Shown piece after piece: positions 8,791 through 17,686 of a stretch of DNA of 64,000 bases. This DNA is from Mesorhizobium wenxiniae (GTDB lineage Bacteria > Pseudomonadota > Alphaproteobacteria > Rhizobiales > Rhizobiaceae): positions 102,609-166,608 of the forward strand of contig NZ_NPKH01000037.1 in assembly GCF_002284535.1 (NCBI RefSeq), read 5' to 3'. The position numbers and the translations under genes were made by a program. Positions within the stretch are counted from its first letter, which is position 1; each line of letters begins with the position of its first letter. The notes under the pieces were generated by a model. That model saw nothing but the letters and a program-made list of their open reading frames with translations. It made no database searches and had not been told where the DNA came from.

Positions 8791-9644
8791 TGAACCTCTC
8801 GCCACTTCCCGCAATCATGCTCGAGCCGCTGGTACGGGCAGCACTTCTCGAAGACCTTGGCAGAGCCGGTGACATCACCACTGATGCCATCGTGGCAAAG
8901 GAACACCATGCGACGACCGTGCTTTCGGCACGCCAGCACGGGGTTGTCGCCGGGCTCGATCTGGCGATGCTCGCCTTCAGGCTGATCGACCAGACTGTCG
9001 AGATGAGGGTGGAGCGAGCGGACGGCAGCGAGGTCGCGCAAGGAGAGACCATTGCATCGGTGAGCGGCCCGGCCCGGGCGATTCTCACTGCCGAACGGAC
9101 CGCGCTCAATTTTCTCTGCCATCTGAGCGGCATTGCCACGGCGACGGCGTCGATCGTCGATGCGATACGCGGGCACAAGGCAAAAATCGTCTGCACCCGC
9201 AAAACGGCACCCGGCTTGCGGGCTGTCGAAAAATACGCCGTGCGCGCCGGTGGCGGCTCCAATCACCGCTTCGGCCTCGACGACGCCATCCTGATCAAGG
9301 ACAACCACATCGCCATCGCGGGCGGCATTCGCCCCGCCATCGAGCGGGTGCGAACCGGCGTCGGCCATCTCGTCAAGATCGAAGTCGAGGTCGATACGCT
9401 GGCTCAGCTAGACGAGGCACTGACGCTCGCCCCCGACGCCGTGCTGCTGGACAACATGTCGCTTGACGAATTGCACCAGGCAGTGGCGATGGTTGCCGGC
9501 CGGGCGATCACCGAGGCGTCGGGCAGGATCACCGCCGCGATGGTGCCAGCCATCGCAGCGACCGATGTCGACCTGATCTCCATCGGCTGGTTGACCCATA
9601 GCGCGCCGATTCTCGATATCGGCCTCGACTATCGTGAGCTTTGA
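8790..9644 (+). CDS. nadC: Nicotinate-nucleotide pyrophosphorylase NadC (first copy)
   Basis: A 284-residue quinolinate phosphoribosyltransferase making nicotinate mononucleotide from quinolinate and PRPP. Marks are EPLVRAALLEDLGRAGDITT, RTALNFLCHLSGIAT, CTRKTAPGLRAVEKYAV, RAGGGSNHRFGLDDAILIKDNH, the EVEVDTL sheet, LLDNMS and EASGRIT. The ATG at 8790 overlaps the nadB stop; a GTG directly before it is also in frame. It completes nadABC. A second, clearly related nadC lies at 58000-58959 on the other strand in a different setting. Confidence 0.96.
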   Translation: MNLSPLPAIMLEPLVRAALLEDLGRAGDITTDAIVAKEHHATTVLSARQHGVVAGLDLAMLAFRLIDQTVEMRVERADGSEVAQGETIASVSGPARAILTAERTALNFLCHLSGIATATASIVDAIRGHKAKIVCTRKTAPGLRAVEKYAVRAGGGSNHRFGLDDAILIKDNHIAIAGGIRPAIERVRTGVGHLVKIEVEVDTLAQLDEALTLAPDAVLLDNMSLDELHQAVAMVAGRAITEASGRITAAMVPAIAATDVDLISIGWLTHSAPILDIGLDYREL

Positions 9645-9740
9645 CCGTCAGGCCTGACCATCGGCGGTCGACCGGGCTCTTTCGCGACGCGGTCCGCCAG
9701 TTTGCAAGGGCGCCCATGTCGCCACAACGCAAGGAACAGG

Positions 9741-10748
9741 ATGGAAATGCACGCAGTGATTTCGAAAAAGACCCTGCCTGAAGCTCAATCCTTCGACGGT
9801 GGCCGGATGTGGACCCTGGAAGAAGCCCAAGCGATTCATGACGCGCCCTTCAATGATCTGCTGTTTCAGGCGCAAACCGTTCACCGGCAGAATTTCGATC
9901 CCAACAAGGTCCAGCTCAGCCGGCTACTCAGCATCAAGACAGGCGGATGCCCGGAGGATTGCGGCTATTGCAGCCAGTCCGCGCATCACGAAACCGGCCT
10001 GAAGGCGTCGAAGCTGATGGAGGTCCGGCGCGTCATCGCCGAAGCGACCAAGGCGCGTGACGCTGGCGCCACCCGCTATTGCATGGGCGCTGCCTGGAGA
10101 AATCCCAAGGCACGCGACATGGACGCGGTGGTGGCGATGGTCGAAGGCGTCAAGGCGTTGGGCATGGAAACCTGCATGACGCTCGGCATGCTCGATCTTG
10201 AGCAAGCCGCTCGGCTGAAGCAGGCTGGTCTCGACTACTACAACCACAACATCGATACGTCGGAACGCTACTACAGCGAGATCATCAGCACGCGCAGCTT
10301 TGCCGACCGGCTCGATACGCTCGCGCATGTTCGCCAATCCGGCATCAAGGTCTGCTGCGGCGGCATTGTCGGCATGGGGGAAGAGCCGGTGGACCGGATC
10401 GACATGCTGGCGACGCTGGCCAATCTGCCGGAGCATCCCGAAAGCGTTCCGATCAACATGCTTATCCCGATCGCAGGCACCCCGCTTGCCGACGCCAAGC
10501 CCATCGAGCCGATCGAGTTCGTGCGCGTGATCGCGCTGGCACGCATCATGATGCCGAAATCGCATGTCCGCCTTTCCGCCGGCCGCACCGCCATGACCGA
10601 CGAGATGCAGGCGCTGTGCTTCTTTGCAGGCGCCAATTCCATCTTCGTCGGCGACACGCTGCTGACGGCGGACAATCCCGGCGAAGACAAGGACACTCTG
10701 CTATTCCAGCGTCTCGGCATCGAGCCGATGGAAATCGGCACGCAATGA
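9741..10748 (+). CDS. bioB: Biotin synthase BioB
   Basis: A 335-residue radical SAM enzyme that inserts sulfur into dethiobiotin. The SAM cluster motif GGCPEDCGYCSQ places cysteines at 70, 74 and 77. Further family marks are YCMGAAWRNPKARDMD, TLGMLDLEQAARLKQAGLDYYNHNIDT, GGIVGMGE and RLSAGRTAMTDEMQALCFFAGANSIF. The start is the ATG at 9741 (MEMHAV) after AAGGAACAGG. It follows nadC by 96 bases on the same strand with no terminator seen, so it may be read with nadABC. Its TGA overlaps the bioF ATG. I saw no BioR-type palindrome (TTATCTATAA) in the gap. Confidence 0.97.
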   Translation: MEMHAVISKKTLPEAQSFDGGRMWTLEEAQAIHDAPFNDLLFQAQTVHRQNFDPNKVQLSRLLSIKTGGCPEDCGYCSQSAHHETGLKASKLMEVRRVIAEATKARDAGATRYCMGAAWRNPKARDMDAVVAMVEGVKALGMETCMTLGMLDLEQAARLKQAGLDYYNHNIDTSERYYSEIISTRSFADRLDTLAHVRQSGIKVCCGGIVGMGEEPVDRIDMLATLANLPEHPESVPINMLIPIAGTPLADAKPIEPIEFVRVIALARIMMPKSHVRLSAGRTAMTDEMQALCFFAGANSIFVGDTLLTADNPGEDKDTLLFQRLGIEPMEIGTQ

Positions 10749-11884
10749 ACGAAGCCCTTCTTGCCCGGTATGACGCATCCTTGCGCGGACTGGCGCGCAA
10801 GGACCGCCTGCGGACGCTTGCGCCGCGCGCCGGGCTCGACTTCTCCTCGAACGACTATCTCGGACTTGCAGCCTCCAAAAGGCTGAGCGAAGCGGTTTCG
10901 GCGGCGATTGCGCGAGGCACGCCGGTTGGCGCCACCGGGTCGCGACTGTTGCGCGGCAATGCTCCGGAACACGAGGCGCTGGAGGCGGACGCGGCGGCGT
11001 TCTTCGGAGCTGAATGCGCACTGTTCTTCGGCAGCGGCTACATCGCCAACTTCGCTCTCCTGACCGCCCTGCCGCAGAAAGGCGACCTGTTGGTCCTCGA
11101 TGAGCTCGCCCATGCCAGCATGCATGAGGGCGCACAGGCAGGACGCACCGAGGCCAGGCTGGCCGCGCACAACGATGTCGATGCTGTCGAGGATGCCATC
11201 ACTAGGTGGCGCGCCGAGGGCGGGATTGGCCGTGTCTGGATCGCAGTCGAGAGCCTCTACAGCATGGACGGCGACCGCGCGCCGATGGAGAGCCTGGTCG
11301 CGCTTGCCGACCGGCATGAGACGTTCCTCGTCGTCGACGAGGCGCATGCAACCGGCGTCTGGGGACCGGACGGCCGGGGGCTGGCCGCCGCTTTCGAGGG
11401 CCGCGACAACATCGTCGCGCTCCACACATGCGGCAAGGCGCTCGGCGGATCCGGCGCGCTCGTCACCGCGCCGCGAACGCTGTGCGACTATCTCGTCAAT
11501 CGCTGCCGGCCATTCATCTACGCCACCGCGCCATCGCCGCTGATGGCAATCGCGGCGCGCGAAGCGCTCGCCATACTGTCTGACGAGCCCCTGCGCCGCG
11601 TTCAGCTGCATGAACGCGTCGCCTTCGTCGGCCGTCAATTGGCCGAGCGCTGCGGCGTGACGCCCAGCGGCTCGCAGATCCAGCCATTTGTCATCGGCGA
11701 CGTCAGGCGCACGATGACGATGGCGGCAGCACTGCAGGCGCGCGGTTTCGACATACGCGGCATACGTCCGCCGACGGTGCCCGAGGGCACGTCGCGGCTG
11801 CGCATTTCGCTGACGCTCAACGTCGACGAAGCCGACATTTCGGCCATGGTCGAGGCGCTCGCCGAAGTGTTGGCCACGGCATGA
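10745..11884 (+). CDS. bioF: 8-amino-7-oxononanoate synthase BioF
   Basis: A 379-residue PLP enzyme of the alpha-oxoamine synthase family that joins a pimeloyl thioester to L-alanine. Marks are DFSSNDYLGLAASKRL, GATGSRLLRGN, VLDELAHASMHEGAQAG, VDEAHATGVWGPDGRG and HTCGKALGGSGA with the PLP lysine. The ATG at 10745 overlaps the bioB stop by four bases; a much longer open frame runs back into bioB but is not used. Within the operon it uses the pimeloyl product supplied by BioZ. Confidence 0.96.
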   Translation: MNEALLARYDASLRGLARKDRLRTLAPRAGLDFSSNDYLGLAASKRLSEAVSAAIARGTPVGATGSRLLRGNAPEHEALEADAAAFFGAECALFFGSGYIANFALLTALPQKGDLLVLDELAHASMHEGAQAGRTEARLAAHNDVDAVEDAITRWRAEGGIGRVWIAVESLYSMDGDRAPMESLVALADRHETFLVVDEAHATGVWGPDGRGLAAAFEGRDNIVALHTCGKALGGSGALVTAPRTLCDYLVNRCRPFIYATAPSPLMAIAAREALAILSDEPLRRVQLHERVAFVGRQLAERCGVTPSGSQIQPFVIGDVRRTMTMAAALQARGFDIRGIRPPTVPEGTSRLRISLTLNVDEADISAMVEALAEVLATA

Positions 11885-12516
11885 GCAAGCGCATCGTCGT
11901 CACCGGAACAGACACCGGAATTGGCAAGACAGTATTTTCGGCCGGGCTCGCCGGCCTGCTCGACGGTTTCTACTGGAAGCCGGTGCAATCGGGCCTCGAC
12001 GAGGAGACTGACAGCGAGGTCGTCGCGCGGCTTTCCGGCTTGCCCGCCGAGCGCGTCCTGCCGGAAGCCTATCGCTTGAAGAGTCCGCTTTCGCCGCATC
12101 GTTCGGCTGAAATCGACGGTGTCATGATCGAGGTGGCTGACCTGTCGGTTCCAGCCGTGCCGGGTCCGCTCGTCATCGAAGGCGCCGGCGGGCTGATGGT
12201 ACCGCTCAACCGGCGGACAAGGTTCATCGACATATTCGCGCAATGGCCTCTGCCGGTCATCTTGTGCGCTCGCACCGCGCTCGGCACGATCAACCACACG
12301 CTGCTGTCGATCGAGGCCCTGCGGGCCCGCTCAATTCCGCTTATTGGCCTTGCCTTCATCGGCGACGAGGTGACCGATACGCAAAGGACAATCGTGGAAT
12401 TCAGCGGCGTGCCACAGCTCGGCAGGCTGCCGCACCTTGATCCGCTGACGGGCAAAACCCTGAGAGAAGCGATGGTTGCCGGCTTCGACCTCGCTTTGAT
12501 TGCCGGAGGCGAATGA
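11881..12516 (+). CDS. bioD: Dethiobiotin synthetase BioD
   Basis: A 211-residue ATP-dependent enzyme that closes the ureido ring of dethiobiotin from 7,8-diaminopelargonate and CO2. The P-loop GTDTGIGKTVFSAGL begins near residue 8, followed by YWKPVQSGLDEETDSE, SPHRSAEIDG, IEGAGGLMVPLNR and ARTALGTINHTLLSIEALR. It is slightly shorter than typical members (about 220-230 residues) but shows all main motifs. Start and stop overlap bioF and bioA by four bases each. Confidence 0.95.
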   Translation: MSKRIVVTGTDTGIGKTVFSAGLAGLLDGFYWKPVQSGLDEETDSEVVARLSGLPAERVLPEAYRLKSPLSPHRSAEIDGVMIEVADLSVPAVPGPLVIEGAGGLMVPLNRRTRFIDIFAQWPLPVILCARTALGTINHTLLSIEALRARSIPLIGLAFIGDEVTDTQRTIVEFSGVPQLGRLPHLDPLTGKTLREAMVAGFDLALIAGGE

Positions 12517-13781
12517 TGCCGCAGTCCCAAGTTTGGCACCCCTTCACCCAGCACGCGCTCGAGCATTCGATCCCCGAAATCGTCCGGACCGAAGGCGCCT
12601 ACCTTCACAAAGCCGATGGCGCGCGCATCCTGGACGCCATCTCCTCCTGGTGGGTCGTCACGCATGGCCACCGCCACCCGCGCATAATGAAGGCTATCGA
12701 GACAACCGCGTCTACCCTCGACCAGATCATCTTCGCGGGCTTCACCCACGAGCCAGCCGAACGTCTGGCCGAGGCGCTTGTCGGCCTCGCGCCCGCCGGC
12801 CTCGACCGGGTGTTCTATACCGACAGCGGCTCGACCTCCGTCGAAGTCGCGCTGAAGATGGCGCTCGGCTATTTCCGCAACACCGGTGCGCCGCGCTCGC
12901 GCATCGTCGTAATGGAGCACAGCTACCATGGCGACACCATCGGCACGATGAGCGTCGGCGCCCGCGGTGTTTTCAACGCCGCCTACGAGCCCTTGCTGTT
13001 CGAGGTCGACACCATCCCCCTCCCGGCCCCCGGGCGCGAGCAGGAGACGCTGGATCGATTCGAAGCACTCTCCCACGACCGGCGCGCCGCCGCGCTGATC
13101 GTCGAGCCGCTCGTGCTCGGCGCCGGCGGCATGTTGATGTACCCGGCCTGGGTACTCACCGAATTGAGGAAGATCACTGAGGCCTCCGGTACGCTCTTGA
13201 TCGCCGACGAGGTGATGACCGGCTGGGGGCGCACCGGAACCATGTTCGCCTGCGAACAAGCATCGATCTCTCCTGATATCCTTTGTACCTCGAAAGGTTT
13301 GACCGGTGGCACCATCCCGCTGGCGGCCACGCTCGCCACAGATGCCGTTTTCCAGGCTCACTATTCGACAGACCGGCAGAAGACCTTCTTTCATTCGAGT
13401 TCCTACACCGCCAATCCGATTGCCTGCGCGGCGGCACTCGCCAATGTCGAGATCTGGCGCGACGAGCCGGTGGCCGAGCGAGTGGCGGCGTTGAGCGCGA
13501 TGCAGGCCGCCGGGCTTCGGCGCTTCCGCGACAATCCGTTCTTCACCGACTGCCGGACGACCGGCACGATCGCGGCGCTCGACCTCCGCGCCGGCTCGGC
13601 CGGCTACCTGGCCGAGATCGGACCGAAGCTGCGCGCTTTTTTCCTCGAGCGCGGCCTGCTCGTGCGCCCGCTCGGCAATGTTCTCTATCTCCTCCCGCCC
13701 TACTGTATCACCGGCAACGAATTGGACGGGCTCTACAACGCCATCGAGGAGGCCGGCGAACGCTTCGGCGCGAAACCATGA
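12513..13781 (+). CDS. bioA: Adenosylmethionine-8-amino-7-oxononanoate aminotransferase BioA
   Basis: A 422-residue class III PLP aminotransferase that makes 7,8-diaminopelargonate with SAM as amino donor. Marks are WHPFTQH at the N-terminus, DAISSWWVVTHGHRHP, the cofactor loop DSGSTSVEVALKMAL, EHSYHGDTIGTMS, the PLP-binding region IADEVMTGWGRTGTMFACE, and the lysine in CTSKGLTGG. The start is ATG 12513 overlapping the bioD stop; an adjacent ATG at 12516 is equivalent. It overlaps bioZ by four bases. Confidence 0.96.
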   Translation: MMPQSQVWHPFTQHALEHSIPEIVRTEGAYLHKADGARILDAISSWWVVTHGHRHPRIMKAIETTASTLDQIIFAGFTHEPAERLAEALVGLAPAGLDRVFYTDSGSTSVEVALKMALGYFRNTGAPRSRIVVMEHSYHGDTIGTMSVGARGVFNAAYEPLLFEVDTIPLPAPGREQETLDRFEALSHDRRAAALIVEPLVLGAGGMLMYPAWVLTELRKITEASGTLLIADEVMTGWGRTGTMFACEQASISPDILCTSKGLTGGTIPLAATLATDAVFQAHYSTDRQKTFFHSSSYTANPIACAAALANVEIWRDEPVAERVAALSAMQAAGLRRFRDNPFFTDCRTTGTIAALDLRAGSAGYLAEIGPKLRAFFLERGLLVRPLGNVLYLLPPYCITGNELDGLYNAIEEAGERFGAKP

Positions 13782-14761
13782 GCAAATCGTCGCGCATTCT
13801 CGGGTTCGGTCATCATGCGCCGTCGCGCAAGGTTGAGAACCCGGAAATCGAAGACCGTCTCGGGCTTGAACCCGGCTGGATCGAGCGGCGCACCGGGATA
13901 CGGTCGCGCTTCTGGGCCACGGACGAAGACACGCTGTCGGGCCTTGCCGCGCAAGCCGGCGACATGGCTCTGGGGAGCGCCGGCATCGACCGTGGCGACA
14001 TCGGTCTTTTGTTGCTTGCCACCTCGACACCCGATCACCTGCTGCCGCCCAGCGCGCCGCTGGTCGCCCATCGGCTGGGACTGGGCCGCGCCGGTGCGGT
14101 AGACCTGACAGGCGCCTGCGCCGGCTTCATCTATGCGCTGATGTTCGCGGACGGGTTCACCCGCCTGCATGGCAAAGCGAGCCTTGTCATTGCCGCCAAT
14201 ATCCTCAGCCGTCGTATCAATCCGGCCGAGCGCGCCAGCGCCGTGCTGTTTGCCGATGCCGCCGGCGCGATGGTGAGTGGCCCCTGCGAGGAACCCGACC
14301 GGGGCATTCTCGGCGCTTCGGTGGATTCGGACGGCTCGCGCTACAGACTGATCCAGATCCCAGCCGGAGGAAGCAACACGCCGTTCCATGGCGACCTCGA
14401 CCTTGCCCAAACGCGCATGACGATCACCGATGGCCGTGAGGTGTTCGCCAAGGCCGTCGAGATGATGACCGCCTGCTCGCGGGATGCATTGCGCGCGGCC
14501 CGCATACGACCGCAAGACATCGATCGGTTCGTGCCGCATCAGGCCAATGCCCGCATTTTCGATGCGGTCGGCCGAAACCTCGGAATTGCGGATCAAGCAA
14601 TCGTCAAGACGATCACCGAATACGGCAATTCTTCCGCCGCGACGATCCCGCTCTCGCTATCGCTCGCCCATCGGACGCAGCCGTTTCGACCGGGCGAAAA
14701 AATCCTTCTGGCGGCGGCGGGTGCGGGCCTGAGCGGCGGTGCACTCGTCGTCGGAGTTTAG
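13778..14761 (+). CDS. bioZ: BioZ, FabH-like 3-ketoacyl-ACP synthase for biotin precursor synthesis
   Basis: A 327-residue ketoacyl-ACP synthase III relative. The Cys-His-Asn triad is visible as DLTGACAGFIYAL (Cys114), FVPHQANARIFDAVG and TEYGNSSAATIPLSLS. In Rhizobiales BioZ is known to make the pimeloyl precursor; work on Agrobacterium and relatives supports glutaryl-CoA plus malonyl-ACP condensation. Its place at the end of the bio operon, overlapping bioA by four bases, and the absence of bioC and bioH in the window agree with that. A housekeeping FabH is unlikely in this position. Confidence 0.93.
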   Translation: MSKSSRILGFGHHAPSRKVENPEIEDRLGLEPGWIERRTGIRSRFWATDEDTLSGLAAQAGDMALGSAGIDRGDIGLLLLATSTPDHLLPPSAPLVAHRLGLGRAGAVDLTGACAGFIYALMFADGFTRLHGKASLVIAANILSRRINPAERASAVLFADAAGAMVSGPCEEPDRGILGASVDSDGSRYRLIQIPAGGSNTPFHGDLDLAQTRMTITDGREVFAKAVEMMTACSRDALRAARIRPQDIDRFVPHQANARIFDAVGRNLGIADQAIVKTITEYGNSSAATIPLSLSLAHRTQPFRPGEKILLAAAGAGLSGGALVVGV

Positions 14762-14826
14762 CGGGGCGACCGGACGCCAAAGGGATGGCAGGACCAGACT
14801 TCCATGATGATAGGAAAACGAGACCA

Positions 14827-15279
14827 ATGCGAAAAATAGTCGCCGGCAAGCTGCACGGCATCCACGTCACCGAAGCGAACCTCAACTACCACGGTTCGAT
14901 AACGCTCGACCCTGATCACTGCGAGGCAGCCGGGATCCTGCCCATGGAATTCGTGGAGATTTGGAACAAGAATTCCGGTGCGCGGATTTCGACCTATGTC
15001 ATTCTCGGCGAGCGTGGCTCACGATGCTGCATCCTGAATGGTGCGGCCGCTCGCACCTGCCAGCCAGACGACCAGATCATCATCTGCAACTCCGTCTACC
15101 TGGACGAAGCGCATATCACCTCGCTGAAGCCGCGGGTTGTCACGTTCGACCAGGACAACCACATACTCGACCGCCTGAGCTACTCCGTCGATCTGGACGA
15201 AGTTGGCCGTTACAGTTTCTCCATCCTTGACGAGGCGAATGAGGCTTTGGCCATTCCAGCCCTGATCTCCGGGGCGTGA
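14827..15279 (+). CDS. panD: Aspartate 1-decarboxylase PanD
   Basis: A 150-residue pyruvoyl enzyme that makes beta-alanine for pantothenate from L-aspartate. The self-cleavage site YHGSITLD gives Gly23-Ser24, close to the usual position. Other marks are MRKIVAGKLHGIHVTEANL, EIWNKNSGARISTYVI, SRCCILNGAAARTCQPDD and ICNSVYLDE. The ATG at 14827 starts the conserved MRK; an upstream ATG at 14785 in frame would add 14 unrelated residues. The C-terminus is about 20-25 residues longer than common PanD. It is 65 bases after bioZ and probably in the same transcript. Confidence 0.94.
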   Translation: MRKIVAGKLHGIHVTEANLNYHGSITLDPDHCEAAGILPMEFVEIWNKNSGARISTYVILGERGSRCCILNGAAARTCQPDDQIIICNSVYLDEAHITSLKPRVVTFDQDNHILDRLSYSVDLDEVGRYSFSILDEANEALAIPALISGA

Positions 15280-15656
15280 CTTCACATATGTGTAAGCGTC
15301 TCCGCCCGTTCCAACTTGCTCTGCGCTGAAGAGAGTATCTAAACCCTGCCGGAGCCGCTGACACTCCGGCTTCGAAAGGAGGAAGCCAACCTCGCTTCTC
15401 GGCACGGCGGGCGTTCTTGAGATGTCGCAATGTCCAGCGTCTCCGTGGTGCGCTAACAGCGACGCGGCCCTCGTGTTTGACCCCTGTCTTAGGTTACTTG
15501 CGGTGGCGGCTTGCAAATTCTTGCCGCCTTTTCCAGCGCCGCAGCCGGGTCCTTGACGACCTGGCTCCTTCTAAGCCGGCGTTCTTTGAGTGCATAAGTA
15601 CGATCACGCAAACTCATCCGGAACCAGGCTAAAGACTTCTCACTCCGGTGAAGATG
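15280..15656. other. Intergenic gap after panD, nothing recognised
   Basis: This 377-base stretch between convergent panD and an unknown minus-strand gene holds no recognisable gene. A short palindrome CACATATGTG lies shortly after the panD stop, without a T-run. Short open frames are present on both strands but resemble nothing I know. Confidence 0.5.
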
Positions 15657-16346
15657 TTAACCAGGGGTAGAAGAAAAGTTTTCCACAAGGCGATCGTACG
15701 CGACGGGCATCTGTAGGACGTTGCGGTCTCCTTGCAGTGCTGAAATTTCGATACCGAACCAGTGATGCAGAGGGAAAACGAAATTGGACTCCAGGCAAAC
15801 AAATTTGATTGTGTTTTCGTGGAGTGACGAGAACGGCGCAATCAACCTTTCCAGATGCTCTCGATTGGGCAGTGCCGCCGACTGGCAATTCCAAACCTCC
15901 ACGACATCGCCACGTCGCCACCAATCCGTAATGCCGATTTCTACGCACTCGATTTCGCGGCAGAGCGCGCTTCGTTTTTGGCGATATCGAGGCGGAATGA
16001 TCCTTTCTATTCTATCAAGCATATCCGGAAAGCAACTCCAGCTTTCTGACTTACCGCACCAAAGTGCATGATCGACGGCGTCCAAAATATCGGGATCGCC
16101 GGTCTCGCCCGCGAACCTGAGGCCGAAAAAGAAATTTGATCCATCTCTCGTTCTGAAGCAAAATTCCACCGCGACGTCAGATTCCTTCCCAGCTAACGTT
16201 TGCCTCAATTCTTCCCTTGACGGCAACTCTTCAGGATCAAATCTCACAGCCGCCATCCAGTCAGCTTTAAAAGCTATTTGAACTCGAAATGGTGGCTTAT
16301 CTATCGAATTGCTCAACGCTTCAGGAAATACAAACGCGGTGGTCAT
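15657..16346 (-). CDS. Hypothetical protein, 229 residues
   Basis: I do not recognise this protein. It starts MTTAFVFPEALSN, is rich in acidic and aromatic residues, and has no signal peptide or membrane segment. Visible features are a central segment with several tryptophans (WCGKSESWSCFPDMLD, then GITDWWRRGDVVEVWNC) and a C-terminal FVCLESNFVFPLHHWFGIE. The composition is protein-like and the frame is clean, with a lower GC feel than the vitamin operon, which suggests separate acquisition. Neighbours are panD (convergent) and an amino acid binding protein gene about 560 bases away. No function is proposed. Confidence 0.6.
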   Translation of the reverse strand: MTTAFVFPEALSNSIDKPPFRVQIAFKADWMAAVRFDPEELPSREELRQTLAGKESDVAVEFCFRTRDGSNFFFGLRFAGETGDPDILDAVDHALWCGKSESWSCFPDMLDRIERIIPPRYRQKRSALCREIECVEIGITDWWRRGDVVEVWNCQSAALPNREHLERLIAPFSSLHENTIKFVCLESNFVFPLHHWFGIEISALQGDRNVLQMPVAYDRLVENFSSTPG

Positions 16347-16909
16347 TTCGTCTCAGTCTCCCAAAGCTATGTATCGTCAAGAAGGCTGAACTCTCGATTC
16401 AAACCTACGATCAGCATTTTACCACGACAGATGTAGACGGAATAATCTTAGATTTAAATCCCCGAACCTGCACCCTGAGGTGAGTCGATCGGAAACAATT
16501 CATTACGCGGCTCAATCAAGTTTGCGAGTTGACATATTCTGGATACTCGACTGTTCCTCCGGAGACATCGGTTCCGAATGCGTTGCAGCGGCCTTTTTTG
16601 CCTAGGGTGAAACCCGTAGCTGCGTGCAAATCGGCGGGTATTTCATCGTTTGGTAGAGAGGTCGGTCCTCTGGCTGCAGCGAGTTGACAGACCTAAGACG
16701 TCTGCCGTGCGCGATGCGATGCGCGCTCTGACCCGATCCCCAAGCCGCTCGAACCCCCCGCTGATTGCCCACGCAGATGGAGCACACCACGAGGCACTGG
16801 TCAGAACCGTCGTCGCGAATTGGTCCGACCATCCGAAACAAATCGGTCGAGTTGAACGACCGAAAAGTCCTGGTTAAATAGCAGACTTTGGTTCAGTAAG
16901 ATATTTGAT
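16347..16909. other. Intergenic gap, AT-rich, nothing recognised
   Basis: There are 563 bases between the unknown gene and the first binding-protein gene. Small open frames of 60-80 codons exist on both strands around 16600-16880, but none matches a family I know. No terminator-like hairpin with a T-run was noticed. Confidence 0.45.
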
Positions 16910-17686
16910 TTAGAATTTGACAGGCTCGTCCTTAAACCACCGTTTATAAATCTTGGCATACTCACCGCTATCGAGCACCTTCTGAAGTCCGGTATTCACG
17001 AGATCTACATTAGTCGACCCGTGTGAAAAACCGATTACGTAAAAGTCCGTCGAAAGTAAATTAGGCAATACCTTTATACCTTTTACCTGTCCGGTAGCGA
17101 TTGCATATTGCACTTGAGAAGCGTCACCCAGGGCGGCTTCCACATTTCCGGCCGCGAGCTCAAGCAGGCTGTTCGGCGTGTCGTACGTACTGATCTTTGC
17201 ATCACGGATAGTGGTAGCTTTTGTAGCCCCGACTGAGCCGATTTCAACCGCGATGTGTTTGCCTTTAAGGTCATCCTCCTGCCGGATGGATTCATCTGCT
17301 TCAGGTACGACGATTACAATTCCAGTTTTAAAATATGGCTTCGAGAACGCGATGGATTTCGCCCTCTCCTCGGTCGCAGAAATCGCCGCGATTGCGCCAT
17401 CATACGTCCCCGCTTTGAGTGCGGGGATAATCCCGGAAAAGGGAACGCTTTCGAACTTTACACTGAACCCAGCGGCTTTCCCGATCGCCGCCATCAAGTC
17501 GATGTCAAAACCGACCAGTGTAGCGTTGTCGTTATACTCAAATGGAGGGTAAGTCGGATCGGTCGCGAAAATTAACTCGACCGGGTCTTGCGCAGACGCA
17601 AGAGCGCCGAAGCTAAGGGAAGCGATCATACTTATCGTAGCTACACCAAGTAACTGTCTTGTCTGCGTTGCCAGAAGTCGAACCAT
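16910..17686 (-). CDS. Polar amino acid ABC transporter substrate-binding protein (first copy)
   Basis: A 258-residue periplasmic binding protein of the family 3 (HisJ/ArgT/GlnH) type. The likely start MVRLLATQTRQLLG begins a Sec signal peptide ending near GALASAQD; the open frame runs 14 codons further upstream. Mature-protein marks are FATDPTYPPFEYND, VGFDIDLMAAIGKAAG, ESVPFSGIIPALKAGTYD, the carboxylate-binding arginine in ATEERAKSIAFS and a ligand-binding aspartate region in AALGDASQV. It is divergent from, and clearly paralogous to, the binding protein at 18248-19015. Polar, probably cationic or zwitterionic amino acids are the expected ligands; the exact one is unknown. Confidence 0.9.
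   Translation of the reverse strand: MVRLLATQTRQLLGVATISMIASLSFGALASAQDPVELIFATDPTYPPFEYNDNATLVGFDIDLMAAIGKAAGFSVKFESVPFSGIIPALKAGTYDGAIAAISATEERAKSIAFSKPYFKTGIVIVVPEADESIRQEDDLKGKHIAVEIGSVGATKATTIRDAKISTYDTPNSLLELAAGNVEAALGDASQVQYAIATGQVKGIKVLPNLLSTDFYVIGFSHGSTNVDLVNTGLQKVLDSGEYAKIYKRWFKDEPVKF

Noticed and set aside
9645..9740. Looked for a BioR operator or riboswitch before bioB
   Set aside because: No TTATCTATAA-like palindrome or recognisable riboswitch structure was seen in the 96-base gap.
10271..11638. A 455-codon minus-strand open frame across bioB and bioF
   Set aside because: It is antisense to well-supported biotin genes and shows no protein family features.
12069..14030. A 653-codon open frame on the minus strand across bioD, bioA and bioZ
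   Set aside because: It mirrors the codon structure of the real bio genes, has no family resemblance and no ribosome site; it is a high-GC shadow frame.
15284..15296. Palindrome CACATATGTG after panD as a terminator
   Set aside because: The stem is short and AT-rich in its centre and has no T-run, so it is not convincing.
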